Part shown: one piece after another, positions 9,540 to 19,900 of the stretch
Layout of the letters: every line of letters starts with the position of its first letter
Numbering within the stretch: position 1 is the stretch's first letter
Assembly (NCBI GenBank): GCA_001566745.1
Contig: KQ964449.1
Coordinates: 25,762 to 50,571, forward strand
DNA length: 24,810 nt
Reading direction: 5' to 3'
From: Conidiobolus coronatus NRRL 28638
Taxonomy: Eukaryota > Entomophthoromycota > Entomophthoromycetes > Entomophthorales > Conidiobolaceae
Notes under the pieces: model-generated
Database searches by the model: none
Seen by the model: the letters and a program-made list of their open reading frames with translations, nothing else
Told to the model about the DNA's origin: nothing
Position numbers and translations under genes: made by a program

Positions 9540-10850
9540 TTACTGTTAATACTTTATTATTATACAATAATAATTAGCGGGTCCTATCAAAGTCTAGATT
9601 GTTTATTACATATTTAACAATCTACTGGTTTGTGTTTTATATTTTAATATTTGTAATATATTATTTTCTTTTTTATTTACTAATATATCTCATCTTATTA
9701 ATATCAATACTTTCATCCTTGAGCTGTCTCAATTTGTACTTTTTTACAGAATCTTACTCCTCTCTTTAACTAACTACTCTTATCCATTAAGCATATCTTT
9801 GTTAAACTATAATTTCTAATTTCTAAACTATATCATAAATGAATTATTTAATAAGAATAGCTGAAACCCCTGATTTCACTATATGCAGCCTATATAACTA
9901 ACTTTTACTCCAAATCTAAGTATATTTTGATTATTTAAAAAGTATATAAATATATCAATCGTATAGAACTTAATAAATTAGCTAGCTTTATTAATTGGAT
10001 ATAATTGTCATTATTATCACTAATAAAACCTAATTACATAACAAAAAATTAATGTGTATTATTACTTAATGCTTTGCAATAAATAAACATCTCTAAAAAG
10101 GGGTTAAATCATACAAAAAATTAAGTATTTTATCAAATAATACTAATATCAATTTAAGCATGTAATAAACTCAACTCTATACTGATTTCAATAAGTTAAA
10201 AATAATCTAGTTTAAAATATTGCGTTTTCAATTTAGAAAATGTTCAAACCCACCGTTTTAAATTGTTTTTAAAATTAATTAATAAATAATTATGAATAAT
10301 AGTGATATGTGAAAGCTAAATTATATACGTTAAAGGCTCTTTTTTAGTCTATTAATTGCCTTTTCGATTAGTTGTGGTAAGTGGTTATTTAATGCTATTC
10401 TATTTGAGCGATAGTTAAAAGTGGTTTATTGTTGTTGACAAGTGTTCAATTTATCTTTAGAAACGCTTATGGTGAGAAATCAAAGATTTTAACAATCGAT
10501 ATGATAAGCGTTTTATTTACTAAATGGAGTAACAAAATAATTTTTATATAAATTACAAAAAAAGATTATTTTTCGAAACTTAACATGCATATAAAAACTC
10601 TAAATCAATCAACATTACAAAATACTCATTGTACTGAAATCAATTATTATATTTGTAACTGGCGGTATTACTCACATAATAAAATTATTTGGAATAAACC
10701 GTTGAAACTTTACAATAGTTAAAATTTCTGAACTTAATAAATTAACCACAATATAATCAAATTAATTATCCAATTAAATTGAAGCAAATTTAACCTAAAT
10801 TGGTTATGTTTGAATTAATTAAAACTAGGGTTAAGTTTTAGAAATTTAGG
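9540..10850. other. Intergenic region upstream of the MO25 gene
   Basis: No coding frame is supported. Close to the MO25 promoter there is clustered symmetry: TAACC-TAAATT-GGTTA at 10791-10806, and 9-bp arms ACCTAAATT (10793-10801) and AATTTAGGT (10843-10851) ending at the TATA box, with another GGTTAAG between them. These could be binding sites for a regulator; in AT-rich DNA chance cannot be excluded. Confidence 0.4.
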
Positions 10851-10857
10851 TATAAAT
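10851..10857 (+). promoter_or_regulatory. TATA box of the MO25-like gene
   Basis: TATAAAT, 92 bp before the ATG at 10943, the same spacing class as three other genes here. Confidence 0.45.
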
Positions 10858-10942
10858 TATAGCCTTGTATAGTTTTGATCGATAATATATACTTTTTTAT
10901 CTTATTTTTATATTATTTTTTACATTTTTATTAAATTGAGAT

Positions 10943-12376
10943 ATGTTGTCGATATTCAAATCAAGACCTGTAGGTCACCTTCAAGCTGTTACGTTAGCTC
11001 AAGAGCAGCTCGATTCTTTGAATCATGACCCTAGCATGGTAAAGCAAAAAAATTTAAAAATTGTCAAAAAATATCTAAAGCTGTTATATATAGGATTTAT
11101 CAGACTTAGAACGTTTACTAACCCAAATTAAAGAGCAATTACTCGAAGAAAGTTACTATAACCTACCGAATCCTCAAAAACTAGAGCTTGAAAAAAAGCT
11201 CAATGATGAGGAATTCCTTAATGATTTGATTTTAACTCAATATAAATTAAGCTCAAATGTAAAAAATACCAATAAGCATGCGATCATTACTAATGAAAAC
11301 TTTAGTGTAAGAGATTAAGCTTTAAAATCCTTCAATATTGCTTAACCGTAAATGCAAAAGCTGGGAAAGAGCCTCCATTTGTTGATTATTTGAAAAATAG
11401 ACCTAAATTAATTGTTCATTTATTTAATAGGTAATTCAATGTATAAATCTATTGTTCAAATAACTAATATATTTTTCAATGTTAGTTACGAATCAAATGA
11501 CCCAACTCAAAACATAGAACTAATTAAACTAGTATTCCGATACCCATCCTGCTTTGAACAAATTCTAAAAGCTGAATCTAACGAAAAAGTTGAATTTTTC
11601 AAATTTTTCCAATATATTCAATTTAGTTCACTTGATTTGAGCTGTCATTGCTTTCAACTATTTAAAGTAATTTATAATTATAATATTGGCGTGTTTTTTT
11701 GCTAATTTAGTATATTAATTATTTTTAGGATTGTATAAAAAAGCATAGTAAGCTAATGTCTAGGTTTATATTTAATCATTTTCAATTGGTAAGCTAACAA
11801 AATCAATAATATAATAGTTCATTACTAATCACAATTCGCTTATCTAGTTTTTTGACAACTATTACGATCTAATATTAAATTCAAATTATGTAATTAAACG
11901 ACAATCTCTAAAAGTAACCACAATATAACAATTAAAATATCAGTATAATTAACTCTTCATATTTAGCTATTAGGTGAATTTCTCCTAGATAGAATTAATT
12001 TTAAAATAATGACCCTATTAATGAATGAAGTAAATTATCTAAAATTAATAATGAATTGTTTAAAAGACCCCTCTAAGAATATTCAATGGGAAGCTTTCCA
12101 CATCTTTAAGGTAAATTCCTGCTATAACCTTCATAATAACATAATTTAACTTTTATTTGTTAGATATTTGTTGCTAATCCCAACAAACCAGAAAATATAA
12201 CTAAAATCTTAAAGCTGAATCAGCTCAAATTGATAGAATTTTTGAATAGCTTTTTCGAGAACAGATCAGGTAAATTTATTGATATTAACATGAATTATTA
12301 GCTAATGTAGAGTTTAGAGGATGAAAAATTTATCGATGAGAGGGATTACATAATTTTACAAATTCAAAACCTTTAG
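10943..12376 (+). CDS. MO25 / CAB39 / Hym1 family scaffold protein, nine exons
   Basis: Exons: 10943-11038, 11094-11258, 11306-11430, 11486-11666, 11729-11788, 11848-11913, 11967-12110, 12164-12269, 12318-12376. All eight introns are GT-AG, 47-62 nt; intron 2 has a perfect TACTAAT branch site. Every junction keeps frame, giving 333 residues against 341 for human CAB39. Family landmarks are present: YESNDPTQN (animal YESPEIALN), [30 protein letters not shown] near residue 232, [11 protein letters not shown] then IFVANPNKP near 280, and the C-terminal [12 protein letters not shown]. The family forms an armadillo-like helical scaffold that activates STE20/GCK kinases; in yeasts (Hym1, Pmo25) it acts in the RAM/MOR network for polarised growth and cell separation. 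The region after residue 85 is divergent: [12 protein letters not shown] stands where most members have IFNN.LRR, and the CG..LREC.RHE stretch is replaced. It may be a diverged paralogue. No single exon reaches 100 codons, so the gene is easy to miss. Confidence 0.9.
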
Positions 12377-12836
12377 ACTAAGCGGGAGAGCCTATTTAGA
12401 TTATTAAACTTATTTTTTATTCATCTGTATATTATATTAATAAATTACTCATCTTTGCATTCATCATTAATTACATCTTGTATAATAATTAATTTTTGCT
12501 AATAATTTATAAAAATTTAAAAATTGATAAAATAGTGATATCTTAATTTAAATTAATTAATAAATTTAGAATCTCAGTTTTGTACATAGTTATTGAAGTT
12601 AGATAGCTTAAATCTAAATAACCCATGACTAATATTTAATATTATATATAATATATTATCATGTTAATATTAACACTTAATATACAATATTTGAAATATA
12701 AACAACTAAACCTGTTCTCCGCTATAGTAAAATTAATTCAGTTAATAAAAATATATGAGTAACTCCAGTTAATTTGACTCAAATATGTATAACTCTATTC
12801 AAATTTTAATTTTATTATGTGTGTATTATAATGATA
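12377..12836. other. Intergenic region, no gene seen
   Basis: AT-rich 3' flank of the MO25 gene leading to element A3; stops in all frames. Confidence 0.5.
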
Positions 12837-13095
12837 TGAGAGGTTCTGGTTAAATCGAAGAAATTTTGTCTAAAATTTATTATATGGAAAACTTTCAATA
12901 TTTTTGATTTTTACATGATTAAACCATATAAACAACCTCTATTATTAGTTAATGATTATAATACTGTGCTCTAATATCATATTATTAATTTTTCATTAAA
13001 TAATTATTATACATAATGAAAACTCAGCTATAAAAATTTTGAACTTTGTACTAAGCTCATACAAAATTTGAACAAAGTTAGCCATAATCTTTCAT
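12837..13095 (+). mobile_element. Inverted-repeat element family A, copy A3 (MITE-like)
   Basis: About 259 bp, flanked on both sides by TA. Left end TGAGAGGTTCTGGTTAA; right end, inverted, ATGAAAGATTATGGCTAA: 13 of 17 bases agree from the TGA on, with further agreement inside (AAATTTTGT on both sides). It aligns with A5 over most of its length (CTGGTTAAA, TTATATGGAAAA, AAACAACCTCT, TTATTAGTTAATG). No coding capacity, so non-autonomous. Confidence 0.65.
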
Positions 13096-13781
13096 TACAA
13101 ATTTGCTCTTAAAAATTTAAAATTCATCAATTTAACTGGAATTTCTTATACAACACTAACGAACCTTACTTATATTTGTAATAAATAGCTCTAGTACTTG
13201 AAAAGTAAGCTCCATATCAAAAAATTTTATAGCATAAGGTAACTAAAATATAAACAAACAGTTGACTTGATCTAGGCTATTTAATAAGATTGAAAACTAT
13301 CATTGGTATAATATACTAATTAATACCATTTTGGCTTGTATTTAAAACTGAATATAAAGAATACTTGGATAGCTTTATATATAATAAACATTCTTTATTT
13401 AGCGTGATATATAAAAACCAATTTATTTAAATTTATTTAAACAATAATATGTTAACTTATTTCCTTTTATTTTCATTTTATCAAATATTGAGACTGAAAT
13501 ATAGGCGAATATATTATTCATATAACTGCGGTATAATAAATTTAACTAAGTTATAAATTAATAGGATATATTAAGATATGTGTGATTAAACTTAAAAATG
13601 ATTATATAAAAAGTAATTTGATCAAATATGAATAAATATTATAAATTTTTGTATAAATTGGGGATATAAAATAAAATATTGATAAACTAGAGTGTTAAAA
13701 TAGTGATTAATTAATTTTAATCTTTATTACTAAAAGACATATTCAAATTATTATTGAACTATTATTATATAGATTTTATAA
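13096..13781. other. Intergenic region, no gene seen
   Basis: AT-rich DNA with stops in all frames. The last 35 bases before the tRNA (ATTGAACTATTATTATATAG then TTTTATAA) are nearly the same as the flank of tRNA-Arg copy 4. Confidence 0.5.
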
Positions 13782-13854
13782 GGTTCCATGGCCAAATGGA
13801 TAAGGCGCTTGACTACGGATCAAGAGATTCCAGGTTCGATCCCTGGTGGAATCG
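13782..13854 (+). tRNA. tRNA-Arg(ACG), copy 3
   Basis: A 73-nt cloverleaf identical to copies 2 and 4, anticodon ACG, no intron. Its 5' flank is shared with copy 4 for about 35 bases, so these two copies come from a common, recent duplication of tRNA plus flank. The 3' flank has a short T-run (ATTTTT) that can serve as pol III terminator. Confidence 0.95.
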
Positions 13855-14269
13855 TTTAAGTAATTTTTAATAGCTATTACATCATTTACACTATGAATCA
13901 TATTTACTTATTTTTCCTCAACTAATAATTTAATAATATTTCAAAGTGATATTTATTAACTATTTTTGTTAGTTTTTATGGATATAAATTTAGATCATAT
14001 GAATACTATCTATTTAACCTGAACCCAATTGTATTCTATTAAAAATTCTCTAATTCAAAACTCCGCAGTCCACTAAAAATCATCCAAAAACTAACCCCCA
14101 ATCTCTGAAATCGCATTTAATATTCAAACGTACCTCAAATTATAAGAACTGAGGCATAAATCCAAAAATTACAAGCGAATAAGTATGATCACAAAAATGC
14201 CACTTTAGTATTACGCAAATGAATGACTTGTATTATACAATTTTGGTTTGATTATGATTTTAATTTTTG

Positions 14270-15690
14270 TAATTTAATGCAACTAAATGCTAATTATTAT
14301 GTTATTAGTTATTCTGATATAATAATCTATGAAGCTTTGCACTTTTGGATTGAATTTGACAAATTTATATGAGTAATATATTTGCTGAGAATTAAGTAAT
14401 TAAAATATCACATATTCAATTTCGCTCATATCTATAGCAAAGCCAATAGTCATCTATCATAATATAATGCTATTTAGTATTGATATTAATATAGCCCTCA
14501 TCAAGCAGGAGAAACACTTTTACCCTGCAATCATACAACTGCGTAGCATATTCATAATAAATTAATTCATGAAAAACTTGCAATAACGGGATTATCTTAA
14601 AAATATAAGCTTTGAAAAATAAATTATTTAATTACCCTTTAAAAACGTTTAAACTTCATAAAACATTTTTGAGTAATGTCAGGGCTATTAATATAATATT
14701 TTTAGGAATTGCAAAGTTTATTCAAATAAAAAGCTTTTGGGACACTACTCCTTTATGCGGTTTGTTAAGTCGACCCCTATAGCTTGAAAATCTTAAACTG
14801 TTGAGGAGTAAATGTTTTTGATATGAATAACTTTGGATTTTTGTTGATGGTTTGTGTAAAGAGTCTGACTAGTTTTAAGATTGAGTCCTATAGTACTTAG
14901 TGTACTCCTTTAAAAAATGGAATTAGTATTATTAATACTAATGTCTTACGATCATGTTCTGAATAAGACTTTGCACCTAACACCTCTACCCAAAACCTAA
15001 GCTATCAAAATTAAATTAGCTCTGATTAAATTAATTTGCCGATAGCCTTAGATTTAATAACTTGTCAAAACTATTTTAAATACATGTATTACCCGTTATT
15101 GTAAATTTTAACATCTTGGTATTATTGGCTAATTATAGATTTTTATATAGATGTAATAATCTAGATCACCCTTTTAACAAAAGAATATCTGTATTAAAAA
15201 TTAATAAAAATAATAATTGTTTAGTTGATAAACACTTACATCTCAATTTAATGCCATTGCAAAGCCTATGTGATATTGGCGCAAAGATTAATGAAATCAC
15301 AAAAGGAGATGTATTTAACCAATAGCATAAACTTTTATCCCGAGATATATGTTTAAGAGTTGTATAATTTGTTTTGTAATAGACCAAGAATTTTATTAAT
15401 AATTTACAATACTTGGCAGAATAAACAATAAGAAATTAACATTAAATGCTGAGTAAATATTATGTTAATAAAAGTTTTTGTGATATTAGTAATGATATCG
15501 ATGATTTATATATACGTATTTTTATTGTCACATCTTGCTAGATACAAAATAGCTCGTAAAGTAACCGTAGCAACGCTAGCTATATGTTCCTCTATGGGCT
15601 TGTCATAATCTAACTTAAACAAGAATTTTGAAACAACCTCAATAAAAATTTCCTCTCAAGTTAATTTAGCATAATAAAGAATAAGGAGTA
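14270..15690 (-). pseudogene. Possible decayed gene or genes (protein-like fragments)
   Basis: This stretch is less AT-rich than the neighbouring gaps and holds short protein-like reading frames broken by stops. On the minus strand: about 15668-15520 (KLDYDKPIEEHIASVATVTL, then AILYLARCDNKN; 49 open codons), 15387-15166 (73 codons) and about 14630-14480 (LLQVFHELIYYEYATQLYD, then CRVKVFLLDEG). No start codon or consistent splice pattern connects them, and I could not assign a family. The plus strand also has small frames (14918-15001; 15462-15608 with one hydrophobic segment), so strand is uncertain. It ends close to the promoter of the next gene. Treat it as a candidate gene relic only. Confidence 0.25.
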
Positions 15691-15754
15691 ATACAAAATT
15701 TAATCTAAATCTTGAAAACCGTTATTTAATGTGAATTTTGATTTTTAAAGGGTG

Positions 15755-15762
15755 TATAAATA
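15755..15762 (+). promoter_or_regulatory. TATA box of the HExxH peptidase-like gene
   Basis: TATAAATA, 166 bp before the chosen ATG at 15921. The leader contains a pyrimidine-rich tract at about 15841-15870 (CTTCTTAACTTATTTTTTC). Confidence 0.45.
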
Positions 15763-15920
15763 GTCTCCGGTAGGTGAAACTTTCAATATTTTATTTTGGT
15801 TTTGTATTTTATTGTTAATCACTTATTCATCAGGGTTTTTACTCCTTCTTAACTTATTTTTTCTTCTCTTTGTATATTAGCATATTTAATTATTTTATAA
15901 AAAATCATATTTGCTTAAAG

Positions 15921-17303
15921 ATGTTATTTAGTTCATTAATAACAAACATAGTGTTGATATTGGGTAGTAGTAGTTTGATAAACGGTCAATGTTTCGAAAG
16001 CAGTAAACTTCCCAACGGTAAAACATATTACAAAAAGGCTGATTGTTATGGACATCAAAGACGCTTCGTTCCCCGTGGCTCATCCGGTATATCAGCAGAC
16101 GCTCCCGGCTCAGGTCGTGGAGGAGTCGGCTCCACTACAGCATCCAATGCGCGATTCAACACAGCTAACGCTATTAGCGCTGCTAATGGCACTTTCTTAA
16201 TTAATCTAAATTGTCAATCCGATCAAGCCACATGCAATGAAGTTCAATACACCTTCATTTCAGCAGCTCAATTTTTAGCTAATGCTTTAGTTATAAAACA
16301 ACCTATCACCATTGACGCTAGATTTTATTCATTTTGCACCGTTTATCAAGAGTGTATAAGTGGAGCTGGTGCATCAATCACTTTGGGTCAAGCTACCCCA
16401 AATAGACAAATTTTATTGCAGGGAGATGACAACATTCCTAGGATGTATCCTCAAGCTTTAGTTAAACAGTTAGACCCTTCAAAAGCTCCTGGATCAGGTT
16501 CTTCAGCGGATATTCTTGCAGAGTTTAATTCTGACGCAAAATTTTGGTTTCAACGCTCTAACAAAACAATTTCTTCCAATCAAGTAGATTTTTTATTAGT
16601 TGTAAGTCATGAATTGATCCACGGTCTAGGATTCACCTCTTCTTACTCAGATTATTGGAATACTGACAATCCTCAAGCTTTAACTCCTAACCCAATAATA
16701 GAATCACAGTCAAACGGAAAAGCTAGAATTTCAGGGTTTACGGAAAATATTTTTGATAAGTATATGATTAGAACTGATAATAATCAAGCTATTACGGATT
16801 CTGTAGCTACACCATTAAACAATTGGGCACAAAATACCCAATATGCGTCTTCTGCAGATGATTTATTTGATCAATTTCAGAATTCTAATGTATACAATCT
16901 CTCAACAAACCTATTAACTCTAGCAGTAAAAGAAAATTCACTTGCTCTCAACCTAAACACTACCAGTGGCCCACTCTTCTTAGAAACTGGACTTACGCCA
17001 TTTCAACCAAGCTCATCAATTTCACACGTTGATATCGATAAATATAAGAATTCTAATGAATTCCTAATGCAATGGGAGATTAACTCAGGTATTAGTTTAG
17101 CTGATAGTATGAAAAAAATTGGCGGGCAATGGAATACAGCCCCCTATGGACCTAATCTGATTCAATTTTTGGGTAACATGGGTTACCCTACTAACTCTAA
17201 CCCCGATCCTAAGGTTTTCTTGCAATTAAGTGACTCCAGTAAGATTAGGGCCCATTTGTTGCCTGCGTTAGCTGTTGCAGGACTTGTATATTTACTCATT
17301 TAA
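15921..17303 (+). CDS. Secreted, GPI-anchored HExxH zincin-like putative metallopeptidase
   Basis: 460 residues, one exon. The frame is open further upstream, but only from a TTG; the ATG at 15921 begins directly with a signal peptide (MLFSSLITNIVLILGSSSL, cleavage near ING|QC), so it is the start. Residues 45-90 are Gly/Ser-rich. The catalytic motif HELIHGLGF is at 230-238: H230 and H234 are zinc ligands, E231 the general base. The metzincin third histidine (HExxHxxGxxH) would fall on S240, so the third ligand must be elsewhere; D244 or the acidic FTENIFDKYM segment are candidates. Some bacterial zincins with HExxHxLGF and a later DxFR-type motif look alike. Paired cysteines flank the N-terminal half. 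The C-terminus (DSSKIRAHLLPALAVAGLVYLLI, split here as DSSKIRAHLL and PALAVAGLVYLLI) fits a GPI signal. Likely acts at the cell surface; substrate unknown. Confidence 0.8.
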   Translation: MLFSSLITNIVLILGSSSLINGQCFESSKLPNGKTYYKKADCYGHQRRFVPRGSSGISADAPGSGRGGVGSTTASNARFNTANAISAANGTFLINLNCQSDQATCNEVQYTFISAAQFLANALVIKQPITIDARFYSFCTVYQECISGAGASITLGQATPNRQILLQGDDNIPRMYPQALVKQLDPSKAPGSGSSADILAEFNSDAKFWFQRSNKTISSNQVDFLLVVSHELIHGLGFTSSYSDYWNTDNPQALTPNPIIESQSNGKARISGFTENIFDKYMIRTDNNQAITDSVATPLNNWAQNTQYASSADDLFDQFQNSNVYNLSTNLLTLAVKENSLALNLNTTSGPLFLETGLTPFQPSSSISHVDIDKYKNSNEFLMQWEINSGISLADSMKKIGGQWNTAPYGPNLIQFLGNMGYPTNSNPDPKVFLQLSDSSKIRAHLLPALAVAGLVYLLI

Positions 17304-17653
17304 TTGTTTTAACTTATTCTAACAATTGATTCTAAAAAATTAACTTAAATAATAAAATTTATCAAAATTAAGCATAATATATTATCAGTCTGTTTGTCAA
17401 AGTTTGGCTTGAATCTGTATTATGAGTTTAAAACTTAATTTATATATACATAATTAAATTACTGTCTTTAAGTAATAATCTAATTTAGTATAAAATATAC
17501 TCAATAACTTTATTAAATACAATTAAAACACACTTTAAAGCTTATAAGCTAAAAATATCTAAAATAGAATATTATAATATTTCCAAAGCGAAAAACTACT
17601 CGACTAGCATATTGCATGATAATTTAAAATAAATAAAACTCAAAAAGCCTTTA
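17304..17653. other. Convergent intergenic gap, no gene seen
   Basis: About 350 bp of AT-rich DNA between the 3' ends of the peptidase-like gene and the minus-strand gene; it must hold the termination and poly(A) sites of both. Confidence 0.5.
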
Positions 17654-18172
17654 TTAATACTTATTTCCACTACTAATCAAATACTCGATTAACCCAATAA
17701 CCCTACGCCTATCAAGTGCAGAACAAGCTTTTAGCGAAGTCTCCCCCTTAACTCTAATACAAACTGTATTGCTGCAATTACCCTGATCTCTACCGGAGTC
17801 CTTAGCCCACCAAATATTACTTATTCCTCTGCCCCATATCATTACATCGTACCATGGTACTCCTAGCTTTTCTGGTGTGCTTATGTTAACTATATCGCGA
17901 ATAAGTATTGTTTTGCTTGAAGCTGTGGGAAAGAAGTAATTTTTTAATTCAACCTGCGTGGAGGAGATTTTTATGTATTTGTCTTCATAATCGGTGTGGT
18001 TGGACCAGTTTTGGTTTATATTAGCGAGTTTTCCGTTGTCAGAGTTAGTTCTACTATACTCATTTAATTCAAAACTTGTAGGTTCGGATTCGGTCATAAA
18101 GTAGTCATTATTTTCATAGTCATTCATTTTGGAATAACTGCTGCTTCGTAAAGACCCTAGTTTTAATACCAT
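17654..18172 (-). CDS. Small cytosolic protein, possibly PH-like fold
   Basis: 172 residues, one exon, ATG at 18172; a second Met at residue 16 (MNDYENND) could also be the start. Residues 1-65 are rich in Ser, Asn, Asp, Glu and Tyr and probably disordered. Residues 66-170 read as alternating strands (YIKISSTQVELKNYFFP, KTILIRDIVNIST, YDVMIWGRG..IWWAKD, TVCIRVKG) ending in a helix (RRRVIGLIEYLIS), the order expected of a pleckstrin-homology-like domain of the bacterial-PH type; this is inferred from the strand pattern, not from a motif match. No signal peptide, membrane segment or zinc motif. It converges with the peptidase-like gene. No clear TATA box was found upstream (higher coordinates). 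Confidence 0.65.
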   Translation of the reverse strand: MVLKLGSLRSSSYSKMNDYENNDYFMTESEPTSFELNEYSRTNSDNGKLANINQNWSNHTDYEDKYIKISSTQVELKNYFFPTASSKTILIRDIVNISTPEKLGVPWYDVMIWGRGISNIWWAKDSGRDQGNCSNTVCIRVKGETSLKACSALDRRRVIGLIEYLISSGNKY

Positions 18173-19044
18173 TTTTGCTTTAGTTTAAATTTTTAATTCG
18201 AACTTTTCTAGAGAAAAGGAAGTTAGTTTAATTAAATTTCATGAGAGTGTTTTTAATTAGTCGGTTAATTACTTTAAATTAAATACTAAAACTTATTACC
18301 AGAATATTATTATATTATTACTAAATTATTAAATTATTATTACAGCTTATATCACTTTCTCACACTATTTAATAAATACTTTTACAATACACTACTAAAC
18401 TCTTTATATTTTTTAAATTAAAAGTTAATAAAGTAATAAAAAAGAAAAGTAATAAAAGTGACTTAATAATGATAAACTATTGCTTAGTTTTTATTCAGCC
18501 TCAAATTAGATCCTTTTCTAACTATTTAATCACTCTGCATTGATATGAAATCTTGTACACTAAACCCTGTTCTCATTGTATCCCAAAAAGGAATTATTAG
18601 AATTAAATTTTGTAACAATTGGCTCATAACCAGTTAATTTAATAAACTTTTATATTAGGGGGCGAGCAAGGATGTAGTAGATAAAAAGGAGTTAAAATAA
18701 ATAGAAGAGATTAATTTGTAATACATATAATATGTAGGTTGGATAAGTGTAATGAGACATATTATAAATAAATAAAAAAAGATTATTTTTTCTAACTATT
18801 TTTAGATCGTATTGGACATAATAAACCGTCATATAATCAATTGTAATTATTATGTAACAATTTTAAACTTTTATTAATTAAATTTTAATTAAACAGATAA
18901 TAATTTAAACTTGAAATTATAATCAAATACAAATGAGTATTGTAAATATAAACAAACAAATGTAACAGAAAATAATTCAATATAGTTAACAGAGGTACTA
19001 TTTGTCAAAATTTATTCTAATTAAAAAGATTTGGAGTTTTAAAA
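18173..19044. other. Intergenic region upstream of the PH-like gene
   Basis: Stops in all frames. A G-rich patch TTAGGGGGCGAGCAAGGATG at about 18655 resembles the patch before the secreted-protein gene copy 2 (CTAGGGGGAGAGGATAGAATG, near 2290, written here to 21 bases less one: CTAGGGGGAGAGGATAGAAT). Its role is unknown. Confidence 0.4.
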
Positions 19045-19117
19045 CGATTCCACCAGGGATCGAACCTGGAATCTCTTGATCCGTAGTCAAGCGCCTTATC
19101 CATTTGGCCATGGAACC
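19045..19117 (-). tRNA. tRNA-Arg(ACG), copy 4
   Basis: A 73-nt cloverleaf on the minus strand, identical to copies 2 and 3, anticodon ACG. Immediately after the 3' end (minus strand) there is TTTT, a pol III terminator. The 5' flank matches copy 3 for about 35 bases. Element A4 begins 88 bp away. Confidence 0.95.
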
Positions 19118-19204
19118 TTATAAAGTTTACATAATAATAGTTCAATTATAATCAGAGCATAATAAATTTTAATTTGCACAATAATTTTAACTACTGTTAA
19201 TTTA

Positions 19205-19439
19205 TTTTGCGAAAGATTCTGATTTAAACAAGGAAATTTTGAAATATTTTTTTATTTAGTTGCTTAATTCTTATTAAAGAATTATTTTTATTATTTAAAG
19301 CTGTTAATTATTATTTTAATAATACACTATCATCAGATCTATATTTAGATAATACTATACATTATGAAAATTCGGTTATAAATAATTAAAATTTTTAACT
19401 GAGTTTAAAAAATTTTAACCAAGTTAATCTAATCTTTCA
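19205..19439 (+). mobile_element. Inverted-repeat element family A, copy A4 (MITE-like)
   Basis: About 235 bp between TA dinucleotides. Left end GAAAGATTCTGATTTAAACA then AGGAAATTTTG matches copy A5; the right half (ATGAAAATTCGGTTATAAA..) matches A1 and A3; the right end, inverted, reads TGAAAGATTAGATTAACTTG, so the two ends agree at GAAAGATT. Non-coding. Confidence 0.55.
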
Positions 19440-19900
19440 TATTTTTAGACTTTTATCCGCTTTTATGATCACTCCGATGCTTCTATCCTATTTTTTACTC
19501 TTTTTGATTAACTATTTAATCTTAACTTCTTAATTAAACTTAAACTTAAACTTTTTCCATTTTTAATCTAATTATAGATCTAATTTTTTATATCTGAGAT
19601 TACATTTAATAAAATTTTTATTCAATTCTTTTAAATAAGTTTTTTATTTTTTGATATTATTAAATCGCAATAATAGATCATTGGATATTTAATTAGATAT
19701 TAATTGATGCTGATATAATATTACAATTTATTCTCTTTTAAATAAATGATTAAACCTTTAGATTATATTTCTAAAAATAAATTTGAAATTGTTTTGCAAA
19801 TTTGAGTCAAATTTAGTGGATTTCCAAAGTACTTATTATTTAATAACTTTAGACTATTAAAGCATTTAACTTAATTTAAAGATCGGATTTTATTATAATA

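Noticed and set aside
15870-15920. Upstream extension of the peptidase-like protein by 17 residues
   Set aside because: It would start at TTG, and it would bury the signal peptide that begins at the ATG at 15921.
15921-17303. Assignment of the peptidase-like protein to leishmanolysin (M8)
   Set aside because: It lacks the M8 spacing and third histidine, and HELIHGLGF is of another type; only the HExxH zinc site is shared.
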